A stretch of 64,000 nucleotides of DNA from Bullera alba (lineage: Eukaryota; Basidiomycota; Tremellomycetes; Tremellales; Bulleraceae): positions 376,586 to 440,585 of the forward strand of contig BCIX01000004.1 of the NCBI GenBank assembly GCA_001600095.1. Reading direction: 5' to 3'. Made by a program: the position numbers and the translations under genes. The notes beneath the pieces are model-generated. The model saw nothing but the letters and a program-made list of their open reading frames with translations. It ran no database searches and was not told where the DNA came from. Positions 21,601 through 34,826 of this stretch are shown in pieces. The stretch's first letter is position 1, and each line of letters opens with the position of its first letter.

Positions 21601-21997
21601 ATCACTTTCTTCTGACCGCATTCGATAGCATCTGGCTCCCATCTGTTGTATGTATCCGAGACCCATGTAGACAGTACCGAGATCGGTTACACTATGCTTG
21701 CTCCTGGACTTGTATAGAGGCAGCAGCAGCCAGCATACGCCCGATTCGCCACCCAGCCAGCATAAAATGCCGAAAATCCCGAACAAGTGGCAACTCACGC
21801 GTACCGTTAGAGCCGTCTCTCTGCTGTCTGCTTCTTGCCTGCAGTCGACCGTGGTAGGACTTTGCATCGACATCTTTGGTCGTGATCAAACATCCACACA
21901 GCCCATCTAGGCCACTCGCTCGAGCCTACTGGTCGCGTACAGGGAGACAATCACGCAAAGATCCCTTGCGTAGAACGGGAATAGTCGCCTGCCCGTC
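21601..21997. other. CEG1 3' region and NUP98-96 promoter
   Basis: About 400 bases with no gene. The distal half should be the nucleoporin promoter; no TATA box is evident. Confidence 0.45.
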
Positions 21998-24900
21998 ATG
22001 TTTGGCCAAAACTCAGGATGGGGTCAGAACAACCAGCAACAACAGCAGGGCCAACAGACTGGAGGACTGTTCGGTAACACGGCGACTGGCTTCGGACAAC
22101 AGCAGCCTGCTCAGACCGGTGAGTGGGAATACGAGTGTCTGAGACCTTCTTGTTCGCGTCATGGCAGCACGCCTGAGGAAAGGCGCTACTTTGGATGCTG
22201 CAACAAGGACATTGTGCATGGGGAAGCAGGAGGGAGCTGATGTGTATATAGGCTTTGGCGCGACTGGAGGTTTCGGTCAACCTGCTCAGCAGCCTCAAGC
22301 TGGGGGTCTATTCGGTAATGCAGCCCAGACCACCAACACAGGCTTCGGTACGTTTTGAATTTGAATCTCCGGTCGTGGTGAGGACCGGGCTCACGGTGAC
22401 TAGGTGGTGGCGGCGGCTTCGGTACGAACACCACGAGCACATTCGGAGCAGCTCGTCCTACTTTCGGAGCTACAGGAACATCGACGTTTGGCGCCACTCC
22501 CGGTAAGTAGTCTCCCGTCGCAACCAATTGTCCCGCTAAGTGAGACCTTTTTAGCTCCTGCCACTACCGGAGGAGGACTTTTCGGAAACGCAGCAACGAC
22601 CAATACATTCGGCAGTAACACGGCGACAAACAATGCTGGAGGAGGACTCTTTGGGAGGACGCCGACGACGACCACCACAGGCTTTGGTGCGGGCACGACC
22701 TCAAATCTGTTTGGATCTAGGCCAGCTACTTCCAGTCCCTTCGGATCCTCTGCACCGGGACCATCCAACGGAGTTCAGCAATACAATGCTGGTCCATTCC
22801 AAGGGCCTCCTCAGAACGGTTCAGCGGCGGCCCCGTACCAAGCTTCCTGGCAGCAAGATCCTCCCGCGACCACAGGCGGTACTTCTACCGCCCCGCCTCA
22901 CCTATTCCATGTCATCTCCGCCATGGACCCGTACAAAGGCGCCAGCTTTGACGAGCTGAGATATCTGGACTATCAGCAGGGCAGGAAGGATGCAGGAAGT
23001 GCCCCAGCGGCAACAGGATTCGGTCAACCTGCTGCCACGGGATTCGGCCAGCAGCCCGCCGCTACAACCACTTTTGGCCAACCTGCGGCCGCTACTTCCA
23101 CGTTCGGCGCGCCCAAGCCAGCTGGAGGTCTGTTTGGAACGACGACACCTAGTACAGGATTTGGCGCCACTAGCACTGGCTTTGGACAGACCAACACGAC
23201 AGGAGGAGGTCTGTTTGGCCAGCAAAATCAGCAACAGCCCGCCTCTACTGGAATGTTTGGCCAGCAGAACAATGCGACCCCAGCTAGTGGTGGATTGTTT
23301 GGTCAGACACAACAGCAACAGCCAGCCAGCGGAGGTCTGTTTGGCAACACCAACCCCTTTGGATCCACTACCACCCCTCAGGCCCAACAGCCGGCCTCGT
23401 CCACATTCACTTTCGGTGCAGGGGCGGGAGCTGCCAAGCCTGCCTTCGGCGCAACGGGCACAAGTGGCTTCGGCTCGACTCCTGCTGCTACCAACACGTT
23501 TGGCCAGCCTGCCGCCAACACCACGACGCCCTCTTTCGGTGGATTCGGACAGCCTCAACAGCAGCAACAGGGTCAGACTGGCACAACTGGCAGTCTGTTC
23601 GGTACTGGAGGATTCGGTAAGTAGGACTTTGATGACACTGAACTCCGCTCATGATATGCAGGTGCCAACAACACACAGAACACCACCGGGTCGTCATTGT
23701 TCGGTCAGAACAACCAGCAGCAGCAGAACCAGCCCGCTGGAGGAAGTTTGTTCGGAAGCACGGCCCCGAAACCCGCCGGAAGCTTATTCGGCAACAACAA
23801 CGCTGCCGGTACGACCGGCACGAGCACATTTGGCGGCTTTGGTCAGACCAACAACAATGCAGCTCAACCTGCGGCCGGCGGTCTTTTCGGCAACAACAAC
23901 AACACAGCCGGCACCGGTAGCTCTCTGTTCGGCCAGCAGCCCGCAGGACAGCAGCAACAGGCTGGTCAACAGCCAGCGACAGGTGGTCTCTTTGGCGGAG
24001 GTGGAGGACTCTTTGGCAAGCCTGCTACGGGCACTACTGGAAGTCTCTTTGGTACAACTCAGCCCGCTCAACCTGCGGCCCAAACGGGCACGTCGTCGTT
24101 GTTCGGCGGTGGCCAAACGGGAAGTTTGTTCGGCTCGACAAACAACCAGGCCCAGCAGAATCAACAGAAGCCTGGCGGTCTGTTCGGTAACAGCAGTCTC
24201 TTCGGCCAGAACAACTCGCAGCCGGCGCAGCAGAACACTGGCAGCACAGGTGGCATGTTTGGCAATCTAGGACAAAGCCAACCGGCGTCAAACTCGCTCT
24301 TTGGCGGTCAGCAACAGCAGAACGCTCAGCAGCCACTCGGGAGCAGTCTGTTCGGCGGAGGTGGAGGATTCGGTCAATCGTCGCTCAACCAGTCTCAGCA
24401 GCAACAACAGCCTACTCTCACCGCGTCGATCGACCAGAACCCATATGGACGAAACGAGCTGTTCAACTACCCCGGTCAGAAGCTCGATCTCGGCAGCTCG
24501 GTCAAGAAGCCCGCCCTTCCGCCTCTCACCAGCTCGTCGTTCCGGGTCACTCCGACCAAGAGTCAATTGAACAAGCTGAGGGGTTTCGCATCTCCCTTGA
24601 CCACCTCACAAAGCCCGTCAAGAAGCGCGAGTCCCCTCAATGTGCTTTCTTCGCCGGGACGAGCAGCGTATGGTCAATCGCCAGCTTCATCGGATCGATA
24701 CAAGGGCCTGTCCGAGTCTGCGCTCTCGCCCAACGCTTTCGCTCCACGACCAAGTATCAAGAAGCTCACCGTCCACCCAAAGTCCAACCAGGTGAACGGC
24801 GACGACAGGCTAGAGTCGGTGCTGGGCAAATCTGCTCTCAAGAGCTCTACTGGCACGCCAACCCCTGGACGAGAGCAGAATGGAGGAGAGTCCCCTGCAG

Positions 24901-27900
24901 GTCTACTGTTCAACCCCCCTCAATCCGTTCGAGACTCGCCGTTGCGGAAAGGCTCTGCATTGGAGTCTTCGCTTCGAGTGTCGAGCTCTGAGCCCCAGCC
25001 AAAGGATGGAGACTACTGGTGCAAGCCAAAAGTGGAGAAGCTGGTCAAAATGCAGCCATTCGAGCTGGAGGGTTTGCGAAACTTTACAGCCGGACGAAAG
25101 GGATATGGAGAAGTCACCTTCCTGGAGCCTGTCGACCTGACGGGCCTAGACTTGTCCACCTTCTTGGGCAACGTCGTAGTGTTCTCGGAAATGGAATTGG
25201 CAGTCTACCCCGACGATTACAAGGACAAGCCACCTCAAGGCAAGGGACTCAACGTGCCCGCCAGGATCTCGCTCGAGAACTGCTTCCCAAGGGACCGAGC
25301 AACGAAGCAGTTCATCAAGGACACGGATGACGTCCGTCACGTCAAGTTCCTGAAGCGAGTCAAGACCATTCCAGGTACAGACTTTGTCGGCTACACCTCT
25401 GACGGAATCTGGACCTTCACCGTCGAACACTTCAGTAAATACGGATACACCGAGAGTGACGAGGAGAGCGAAGCGGATCAAGAAACGCCCTTGGCACCCA
25501 TCACCGAGGACGACGAGGGATCCGGCGCTTCTAGCGATGATGACTTTCTGCCACCGTCAAAAGGCCTTCGAGACGAGATGGACCAAGAGGAGGACGAGAC
25601 GGAGAGCGGCGGGGATGACAGCATGAACGAGGTCGAAGACGCCGGTAGTGCTACCAATACCGAAGAAAGCTCGATCGACGAACAAGCCGACTTTCACCAA
25701 CCCCCAACTCAACCTTCGTGGAACCTCGCTCCCGGGCAGCACCTCAACACGGAGTCGCGCAACAACCTTCGCCAGATGCAGAACACCTTCTTCAGCGCCG
25801 ACTCGAGCACGCATTTCCAGCCTGATCGGATCAATGCGATGAATGAGAAGAGGGCATTCCAGAGTCTGAAGCGGTATGCCGAAGAGCGTGCGATGAACTC
25901 GGGTTTTGAGCATGCCGAAGAGGAAGATGTAGCACTTGGCGAACGGGCCGCTAAGGTGAGTACGGTAGACAGTGCTGTGGTTTTGATGACTGACTTGCTG
26001 TCTAGCGCACCTCTTTCGGCAAGAAAACCGATAGCCCGCAGCTGCTCCGTCAACCCAGGAAGTACGCCAGAGTCGCGTTGGAGAAGAGTGACGTCAAGGG
26101 GAATGAAGGGATCCGACCGGATGCTGGATTCGCCCTCGGAAGGAGCTTCAGATGCTCCTGGGGTCCTAATGGAGAGCTGGTGCACTTTGGCAATATCTGC
26201 GCTCCAAAGGCCGATGTGTGAGTCCTGCTGGTTCAACGAAGCATTGTGCTGACTGCATCGCCGTATAGTCAAGCCTCATCGACCTCCAGCGTGATCATTG
26301 AAAAGGTGGAGCTGCTCTCGGCTGCAGCCGACGTCGAGAACGCCAAAGCGGACCGCCTGCTGAGATTGCACCTCGAGCGCACGGACATTCAGCGATTTGA
26401 CGAAGTGCCATTTGCCTCGTTGCAGACCTCGCTGCGATTCGCCGATGTGGCCAGTCTATTTTTCGCCGGTGATCGTTCTCACGAAGCCCTTATCTGGCGA
26501 CTCGGCGTCGCGCTCTTTGACGAGATCGATCCCAAGCTCCCGCCAGGAACATCGGACGATCAGTACAACCGGATCATGGAGATTCGACGGAAGTTGGCCG
26601 TGTCGAAATGGCTCGAGGATGCCGTCGCCCCGACTGTCGACCACGACCTGCTATCGGCAGTTGGAAACCCGCAAAAGCTGTTCACTCTGCTCAGCGGCCA
26701 TCAATTGGAGAAAGCGGTCGATACGGCGTTGGATGGCAAAGACATGCGACTCGCTACTCTGATATCCCAGATCGGCGGATCGGAAGCCTTCAAAGCCGAA
26801 GTCCTCGTTCAGCTCGAGGCCTGGAGAACCTACAAGGTCAATGCGCTCATCGACACTGGATACCGAAGACTCTACGCCCTGCTTGCGGGCATCACCGACG
26901 TGACGCCCGGCGACGCATCAAGAGGATCTGATGGCTGTCCCGATGTGCCCATCTCTGGAGACCTCGACTGGAAGCGAGCATTCGGTCTGCGATTATGGTA
27001 CGGTAACGCATTCGACGAGACCATCAGTGATGTTCTCGCTACGTATACTCGGGATCTGGAACTCGCCCACGCGCCATCGAAACCCCTGCCCGCGTACTTG
27101 GAAGTCGAAACCCCACCGGCAAAGAAGTGGACGATGGCAACGGAGCCGAAAGACGTTCTGTACGGTCTCATCAAGCTGTACTCTGATGCCACGGTTTCGC
27201 TGGAGGACGTCCTCAGAACCCGCGACTGTTCGCCATCGCCTCTAGACGCTAGGATCCAATGGCACCTGTACCAGCTGTTGTCGGTCGCGCTGCAGAAGAG
27301 AGACTTTGCGGACAGAGAGGATGGCTATAGTGCCACGGCGGACGCAGTCACCAGCGCGTACGCTGCGCAGCTCGAGGTCAATGGCGAATGGACATTGGCA
27401 GTCTTTGTCTCTCTGCACCTAGAGACGGAGGATGGGTGAGTGAACCAGTAGTTGGGATCGAACCGAGCTGATTGCTCTCAAGGCGATTGCAAGCGGTCAA
27501 AGCATTGCTCGCGAGGCATCCGGAAGTCACCGAGACCGAGGAAGCGTTCCTCGTGGACAAGCTACAAGTCCCTCAAACGTGGCTCTACGAAGCCAAAGCC
27601 AATCAACTCGCTTCTGCCGGTGACGCCTATCGACAATATTACACGCTCATCGATGCTGGACTGCCGAACCAGGCCCATCAAGTTCTGCTGGACAAGCTTG
27701 CCATCGAGGCGTCGGCCAGAGGTGATTTGGCACTGCTCAAGCGGCTCTGCGAGGCTTTGGACGGGAATCAGCCCGAAGGATGGGAGTACGGTGGACGCTT
27801 ATTCCTCGACTATCTCGCCGTCGTGGATGGAGTACCGGCTCTCTTGGCCGATCACCTCCGATCAGGAGGACAAGCCGATCCAGTCGACGCCGATCGCCTG

Positions 27901-28164
27901 GCACGTCTCATATCGACCGCTCAACGAGTCCTCTCGCTCCTTCCGGCACTGTTCCCGAAGAAAGACGATGTCCAGCAATTCGCGGCCCTGGGTGATATCC
28001 TATCCGACGTCACCCAGATTGTCTCCCAGCTCAATGCTGCGGGACTCATGAACAAGCCTCAAGTGCCGTCAGTCCTGGTTAACACGGATCGACTGCACCT
28101 GCTCCAACAATCTGGCCTGCGGGCCTTTGACCAAAATATCCGGGCGCTCCCAAGCGCCGCTTAG
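21998..28164 (+). CDS. NUP145: Nucleoporin NUP98-NUP96 autoproteolytic precursor
   Basis: Encodes a GLFG-rich nucleoporin that self-cleaves into a Nup98-like (Nup145N) and a Nup96-like (Nup145C) half. Exons from MFGQNSGWGQNNQQ carry dozens of GLFG/FG repeats with Gln/Asn/Thr spacers (about residues 1-780). A GLEBS-like motif, HVISAMDPYKGASFDELRYL (22910-22970), is the Gle2/Rae1 site. The autoproteolytic domain (25005-25445) starts DYWCKPKVEKL and ends at HFSKYG; cleavage is expected between Phe and Ser at 25431-25436. The Nup96 half follows: acidic stretch, RTSFGKK, then helical repeats to PSAA at 28164. Introns are short and keep frame. About 1,900 residues. Nup96 joins the Y-complex scaffold. 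Confidence 0.95.
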
Positions 28165-28497
28165 CCATGTCCACACGTTGCTTGTCCGTGTCTTGGAAAT
28201 GATTCAACGAAGCTTCATGATGGAACGGGACCTCTGGCGCACTGTACCCGCCGGGAGAAGGCAGTAGGGTTGGATAGGTGTTTAGGTAGATACATACATA
28301 CGTTCATAGTAGCCATAGTGAAGACGCAACAGAGGAGATCCCATATGCATTGTCGTTACGTAATTCCAGATCGAGTCGGCCGGTGCGAAAAGTCGGGAGT
28401 TAGTCGACCGAAAAGTCAAGAGTGAGATGGTATTGACAACGAGCATATCAGTGGTGACTGGTGAAGCAAGACTTGAGCAGTAGCGATAACGACCGCA
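28165..28497. other. Spacer between NUP98-96 and THR4
   Basis: 333 bases with no gene; holds the nucleoporin 3' end and the threonine synthase promoter. Confidence 0.45.
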
Positions 28498-30385
28498 ATG
28501 AGCCAGCCGGAAATGAGATACTTCTCGACGAGGGGCGGAACGGAGGAGCTTACCTTTGAAGAGGTCAGTCAAGCTGGCTTCAAGTTGGAACGTCGGATCT
28601 CAGCTGATACCTGAGGTATTGTAGGCTGTTCTGACGGGTCTCGCACCTAATGGAGGGTGGGTCGACTTCGAGTTTGGGCCTATGGTGTGGGACTGACGAC
28701 TCTCTAGACTCTACATCCCATCGCATATCCCGTCTGTGCCTAGCAATTGGGAGGAGGAATGGTCGAGCTACACTTTCCCCCAATTATCTTTCGCCATTTT
28801 GTCATTGTTCATCCCCACGTCGTCCATCTCGTCCGAGGACCTGAAGGTGATCATCGACAAGTCTTACTCTACCTTCCGACACGAAGTGACGACGCCGCTG
28901 CGTCAGACCGCAGAGGACGAGTATGTGATGGAGCTATGGCACGGACCAACGTGGGCGTTCAAGGATGTCGCGCTGCAGTTCTTGGGTAATGTCTTTGCGT
29001 ACTTCCTCGAGAGGAGGAACCAGGGCAAGAAGGAGGAAGAGAAGGAGCAATTGACAGTCGTTGGTGCTACGTCCGGCGATACAGGAAGGTGCGTAACTCC
29101 TACAGGGGAGCATGGGGGCCAAGCTGATGAGACTGCAGTGCGGCCATCTACGGTCTACGCTCGAAACCCTCTGTGACCATCTTCATCCTGTACCCCGACG
29201 GCAGGGTGTCGCCTATACAGCTCGACCAAATGGCCACGGTGCCCGACGCCAATGTCTACGTCGTGGCCGTTGAGGACGCCGATTTTGATGCTTGTCAATC
29301 TATCGTCAAGACGCTCTTCTCCGACTCGGAGTTCAACGCGACACATCGACTCGGTGCCATCAACTCGATCAACTGGGCGAGAATATTAGCTCAGATCGTG
29401 TACTACTTCTCCGCCTACTTCCAGCTTTCCAAAGAAAAGCGTGGCAAGGTTCAATTCGTTGTCCCCACCGGCAACTTTGGTGACATTCTCGCTGGGTTCT
29501 ACGCCAAGAAGCTCGGTCTGCCCATGGGCGAGCTGGTCGTTGCCACCAATGAGAATGACATTCTGGAGCGATTCTTCCGAACCGGTCGATATGCGAGAGA
29601 GGACCTGCCTACGGAACAGGTCAAAGAGCAGGCCAATGAGACTGCCGCGGTCAACGGTTCGAGCGATGGTCAACAAGCCACTTCGTCAGGCGACAGCGGC
29701 GTCAAGGCGACACACTCTCCAGCAATGGATATCCTCCTTTCGTCAAACTTTGAGAGATTGCTCTACTACCTCGCCGCAGAGACCGGCTCGGGAGACAGGA
29801 CAGAGGCCCAGCAGACCCTGAAAGGCTGGATGGACACGTTGAAGAAGGAGGGTAAGGTGGATCTCGGGGAGGCTGTCAGGCACGCCGGCTCGAGAGACTT
29901 CCTCGCCGAGAGAGTATCGGATCAGGAGGTGAGTCAGTGTCTTGTGTGCAGTTTGCTGATAGTTATAGACCCTGGACCAGATCAAGGGATACTACACGAG
30001 AGAATCCTTCGGTTCCTACGTCGTTGACCCACACACTGCTGTCGGTCTGGCTGCAACGGAGAGAGTGGCCAAGAAGGCGTAAGTCGTTGTCAATGTGTAC
30101 TAGAGCTCCGCTAACGACCCACTTAGATCGCCTGGCACGACATTCATCACGCTGTCGACGGCCCATCCTGCCAAATTCAGCTCAGCAGTCGAGCTCGCAC
30201 TATCGCCCTCGGAGTTCCCCTCGTTTGACTTCTCGAAAGACGTCTTGCCCGAAGAGCTCAAAGCGCTGGGCAGCCTGGAGAAGAGGATCCACAAGGTCAA
30301 GGGCGAGCAGGGCGTAAGGGAGCTCATCGAGCGGGTCAAGGGCGTCGAGAAGAAGACCAAGCCAGAGGTCAAGGGATCTATCTAG
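28498..30385 (+). CDS. THR4: Threonine synthase
   Basis: PLP enzyme converting O-phosphohomoserine to threonine in the cytosol. The ATG at 28498 gives MSQPEMRYFSTRGGTEEL, and two introns later AVLTGLAPNGGLYIPSHIPS, the conserved N-terminus. HGPTWAFKDVALQFLG holds the PLP lysine (FKD). GATSGDTGSAAIYGLRSK is the phosphate-binding loop. Also present are VPTGNFGDILAGFYAKKLGL and ATNENDILERFFRTGRY. An NGSSDGQQATSSGDSG insert (about 29655-29705) precedes HSPAMDILLSSNFERLLYYL. The end has TAVGLAATERV and STAHPAKFSSAVE. About 530 residues with five introns; similar to yeast Thr4. Confidence 0.96.
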
Positions 30386-30511
30386 ACTCAGTTGTTCCAC
30401 ACTACTTGTAGATTTCCAGATCGACGATACGCTCGTTAGATCGTACAATGCATGTGAATGATATGCCAGGGTGTTGGTCAAGACTATATTAGATTCCCCT
30501 CGGACGTCAGA

Positions 30512-33500
30512 CTATTGGATTCCCTGCTCGACCTTCATCCTCTTGATCAGAGCCCAATCCGACAAATCGACCTTTTCTCTGAAGCTCGTTTCTGCGACCG
30601 TCAGCTCAACCGAACGAACAGCAAGCAGGAGTGTATGACTCGACTCACTGAGTGTATCTATACTTGCACGGGAGAGAAGGGAAACAACTTCGTCCGAATC
30701 GTCAAAGCTACAGCGGGTAAGCAGGGTTTCTGAAATCGGTAGGACGCCGACTCACTGTCTGCCGTATGACTTCGCGGACTGGTACGACGCTCTCTCAATC
30801 TTGACGGCGGCACCGGCACCAATCTGCGACTTCTTCACCACGTCTATCGACTTGTGGTTCATCTCGATCGACGTGCTGACTAGTCAGCAATGTCCACACG
30901 TGGTCGACTTACATTTTACCCAAGACAATAATCTCCCGCTTGCCAGTCTCCTTGTCGTTTCTGACGACACCTACCGGCGTGCCCGTTCTCAATGTGCCTT
31001 CAATGATGTCGACACCGAGAACGATGGGATCTCGATTGGCGAATGCCCTGATGATGGACAATTTGACGGGCCACACGGCATTGGGTAGGGCGGCCTGTCT
31101 CTTGGCTTCCTGCACCTCGCTCATGTACTTTGTAAACGCGTCAAACAAGTGGTAGATGATCATAGCTGCCAGTCGTTAGTTCAAACCCGGTAAGGTCATC
31201 GTCAACTCACCAGAGAAGATCTTGACACCCTCCTTGTCGGCATACTCCTTGGCGTCCTTGTCTATCGACACGTCAAAGGCCAAGATGAGGGCGTATTCCG
31301 AGGCCGTCTCGAGCATCCGTCCAGCACGCAAGACGTGTGATCTGAACACTGGTCCGAGGGCAAAGTTCCTGACTGGGATCTTCATCTGTTGCAAGAATGT
31401 CAAAAGAGCTTCCAAAGAACCCAGCGTTGATGCTTGAACCCAAACACCAGGTCCCTTGGAGGCGAACCGCTTCAGGTCATTGACGTCCTGCATGGCGAGA
31501 TCCTTGTATGCCTCGACCTCGTCGTCGTCTTGAGCGACGTACAGCCGAGCACCGGCGACAGCCTTTTCCAAACCAGGAGCAGAGATCTTGACACCAAGAG
31601 CGGCCTTGACCTCTTTGTGGTGGACGTACGCGGACTACACATTGCGTTAGCTTCGCTTCGATCTTGACTCCGTAACCCCCAGAACTTTGCTCACCTTGAC
31701 TCGCAGCTCTCGCATAGGCTGTGGCGTCAAGAGCGCCCTGACGTTGGTCACAATCGGTCCGTCCATACCACACAGCACAATCTTGTCTCCCTCCTTCATT
31801 CTACCGTTGCTCAGGATGACGTCAATCGTCGTACCCAGACCCTCGATGATCTTGACTTCCAGGATGGTACACTCCAACTCGCTGATGTACATCAGGTTCT
31901 GGTTCATCCTCTCCTGGGTGAGCTTGACGAGGAGCATCAACATGTCTGGGATACCTTCACCAGTGATGGCCGATGTCGGGACAAGAGACACGTTCTTGGA
32001 CAAGTTCTTGTTCTCGTCAAAGATCTCGGCGTTGAGACCTTGCTCGGCAAACGCCAACTTGGTCTTCTTCACCCTGTCCTCAAACTCGGACTTGACCGAA
32101 GCCGACTGCTGAGCGAGCGTCTGTCGGAAACCACCCATGGGCGTGGCCTTCCATCCGTACATTCGGTCAATCTTGTTGAGAGCGACGATGAACGGGGTTT
32201 TACCGTTCCTGAGCAGGTTGAGGGACTCGATCGTCTGGGGCTCGAGACCGTGGGTGATGTCGACGACGAGAATGGCAATGTTACAGAGGGAAGAACCTCT
32301 CGAACGCAAGTTGGTGAAAGACTCGTGACCGGGGGTGTCAATGATCAAAAGACCTGGGATTTGCACTTGATATCCAGCCTAATGATCAGCACAGAACAAG
32401 AATTGTGAACTCACTTCGTTAACGACGGCAGTCTTTTCCACGATGGCAGCTTTGGGGAAGAATGTGGCACCAATCTGCTGTGTGATACCTCCTGCTTCAC
32501 CTTCCTGAACGGCAGTCTGTCGGATCTTGTCGAGCAGCTTGGTCTTTCCAGTATCGACGTGACCCAAGATACAGCAGATGGGACTTCGCAGATCCTCTCC
32601 GGTCTTGGCGGCCTCTGCGGCTTGCTGTCTCTGTCGGATGTTGGCAAGAGCCTTTTGCTTTCTCTGCTCGAGCTCGTCCTCAGAGTCCTCATCACTGTCC
32701 TCATCGCTGTCCTCGTCCGAATCGGTCTCAGAGTCCTCTTCCGACGACGACCCTTCCTCGGCGGCAGGCTTCGCGGCGGGTTTGGACGCAGGCGCGGCAG
32801 CCTTCTTGACAGGAGCTTCGGCCTTTGCTGGCGCCTTGGCACGTGTCTCGACTTTGGCGGGGGCTTCGGCCTTGACGGGTGGCTCGACCTTTGCCGGAGG
32901 AGCAGGTTCTTCATCCGACACATCCCAGTCATCCTCGTCGTCATCGACCTTCATCTTGTCAACACCTGCAACCACAGCCTCGACCGCAGCGGCATCCTCG
33001 TCGTCCTTGTCCCAATCGTCCTCGTCGGCGGGTGCCTCGGTCGCTGGAGGAGCGGTCTCCTCGACCTTGGCTGGAGCCGGTGCTTCCTCCTTGGGTTTGG
33101 GCGCAGGCTTGCCCTTCTTCTTGCCATACACAGGCTTCTTCTTCTCTCCTCCGTCGGCTTGCAGACCTGCGACAATGATTCCGGAATCCAACATGGCCTG
33201 CTTCCTAGCCTCCTGAGCGGCCTTTTCTCTCTTCTGCGCAGGGGTCAACAATCGACCCTCGGCTTTCGCTTTGGCCAGCTTCTCCTTCTCCTTGGCCTTC
33301 TTCGCCGCCTTCTGCTCGGCAATCCTCTCCTCCTCGGCCGCTATTCTCGCATCCTCCTCTTCAATCAACCGAATCCTCTCGGCCTCGGCGGCGGCAGCTT
33401 CCTCCTCAATCCTCTTCTTCTCCTCCATCGCAGCTTGCATAGCAGCGATATGGGCAGACACCTTTTTGCCCTTGCCAGCTGGAGCGACAGGCTCGGCTGG

Positions 33501-34536
33501 TTTCGCAGCAGCCTTCTTCTTCTTTTTCTTCTTCTTGTCACCACCTTCCTCCTCCTCGTCATCCTCCTCTGCGGCGGCTGGAGCGGGCTCGGCAGGCGCA
33601 GCTTCTTGGGCCGCAGGCGCGGTACCCTTCTTGGCAGCAGCTTGAGCCTTCTTCTTGGCCTATGAGGGGTAAGCTAGCGATCTCACGTACGGAAAAGCAT
33701 AGCTCACCTTCTCCTTCTCCTTCTTGAGCTTCTCCTTCTGAGCCTTGGTCAAGATCTATAGAGAGGTTAGTGCGAGATAATCGATTTCGATCTGACATAC
33801 CTTGGGGCCATCATCATTCTCATCCTCCTGATCGTCGCCAGTGGGCTCGGCTTCAGCGGCTTTGGCTTGGGGAGGTGCCACTGCCTCAACAACGGCTGGA
33901 GCCTCCTCTTTCTTCTCCTCCTGCTTGACATACCAGTCGTCCTCATCCTCCTCGACGACTTTCTTGCCTTTCTTTCCCTTCTTGCCCTTTGGCTTGACAT
34001 CCTCTTCCGGCCATTCCTCATCGAGATCGGGCTTCAAAGCCTCTGCGGGCGTTGCCTCCACCACCGGCTCAGCGTCCATGTCCACATCGTCCTCCTCGGC
34101 AGCGGCCTTCTTGCCTGCTTTCTTTCCCTTCTTTCCTTTCTTTGGCTTGACGTCGTCTTCTGGCCATTCGTCATCTAAGTTGGGTTTCGTGTCCACTTGA
34201 GGTGGCGCATCTTGGGCATCACCTTCCTCGTCGTCTGACAACTGGGCCTTCTTCTTTTTCGACTTTTTGTCCTTCTTCTTCGACGAGGCCTTGATAGCGC
34301 CCTACAAATGTAAGCTGAACTCCTTCATAGTTGCCACTCACCAGCAGGCCACCATCCTCATCGTCATCATCGTCTAGTAAGTCGAACGCGCTGGCGGGTT
34401 TGGACTTGGGTGGCGCATCGTCGGCTGCCTCTGCTGGAGGCGACTTTAGCTCCAACGCTGCCGCTTTTTGCTCCCAGTAAGCGTCGTCATCATCCTGGCC
34501 CTTCTTGCCCTTCTTGGCTCCCTTCTTTGGCGGCAT
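30512..34536 (-). CDS. FUN12: Translation initiation factor eIF5B (IF2 family GTPase)
   Basis: eIF5B joins the 60S to the 48S complex. It starts [18 protein letters not shown] at 34536. The first 500-plus residues are Lys/Glu/Ala-rich and disordered, as usual for this protein. The GTPase domain has G1 [16 protein letters not shown]2 region [14 protein letters not shown]3 [18 protein letters not shown] and G4 [11 protein letters not shown]. Beta-barrel domain II follows ([20 protein letters not shown]), then domain III and domain IV ([20 protein letters not shown]), ending [19 protein letters not shown] with the stop at 30512. About nine introns, roughly 1,180 residues. The N-terminus carries an internal duplication of DEWPE-DVKPK. 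It is divergent from the potassium-channel gene. Confidence 0.96.
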
Positions 34537-34826
34537 CTGAGCTGATGGACCGAGGCGAGTAGAGTAGGTATGAGTCATTTGAACTTTTCGGCCTTCATTA
34601 CGGTCCTGCACAAGGTGGGTGAAGTGCGAAGGTGGAGGTCTGGCTCGGCGTTATCTAAAACTCCGAACACACCCAGGAGAGGGGAAACGGGTATGTGGCA
34701 CCCTAGCTTACATGGTGCCCCGCAAACAACATGTACGCGACAACCTCGTCGCTCGCCTGACTTTATTTGTCGACTACGGCGATACTATCGCTCGCGACAA
34801 CAACAAGGAGCTACATCAGCAAAGAC

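Noticed and set aside
22990..24270. Long alternate-frame ORF across the NUP98 FG region
   Set aside because: A by-product of repetitive FG/Gln codons; the true frame has GLFG repeats and continues to the autoproteolytic domain.
32559..33665. Long plus-strand ORF (368 codons) antisense to eIF5B
   Set aside because: It mirrors the Lys/Glu/Ala-rich repeats of the eIF5B N-terminus, giving Leu/Arg-rich low-complexity sequence with no gene signals.
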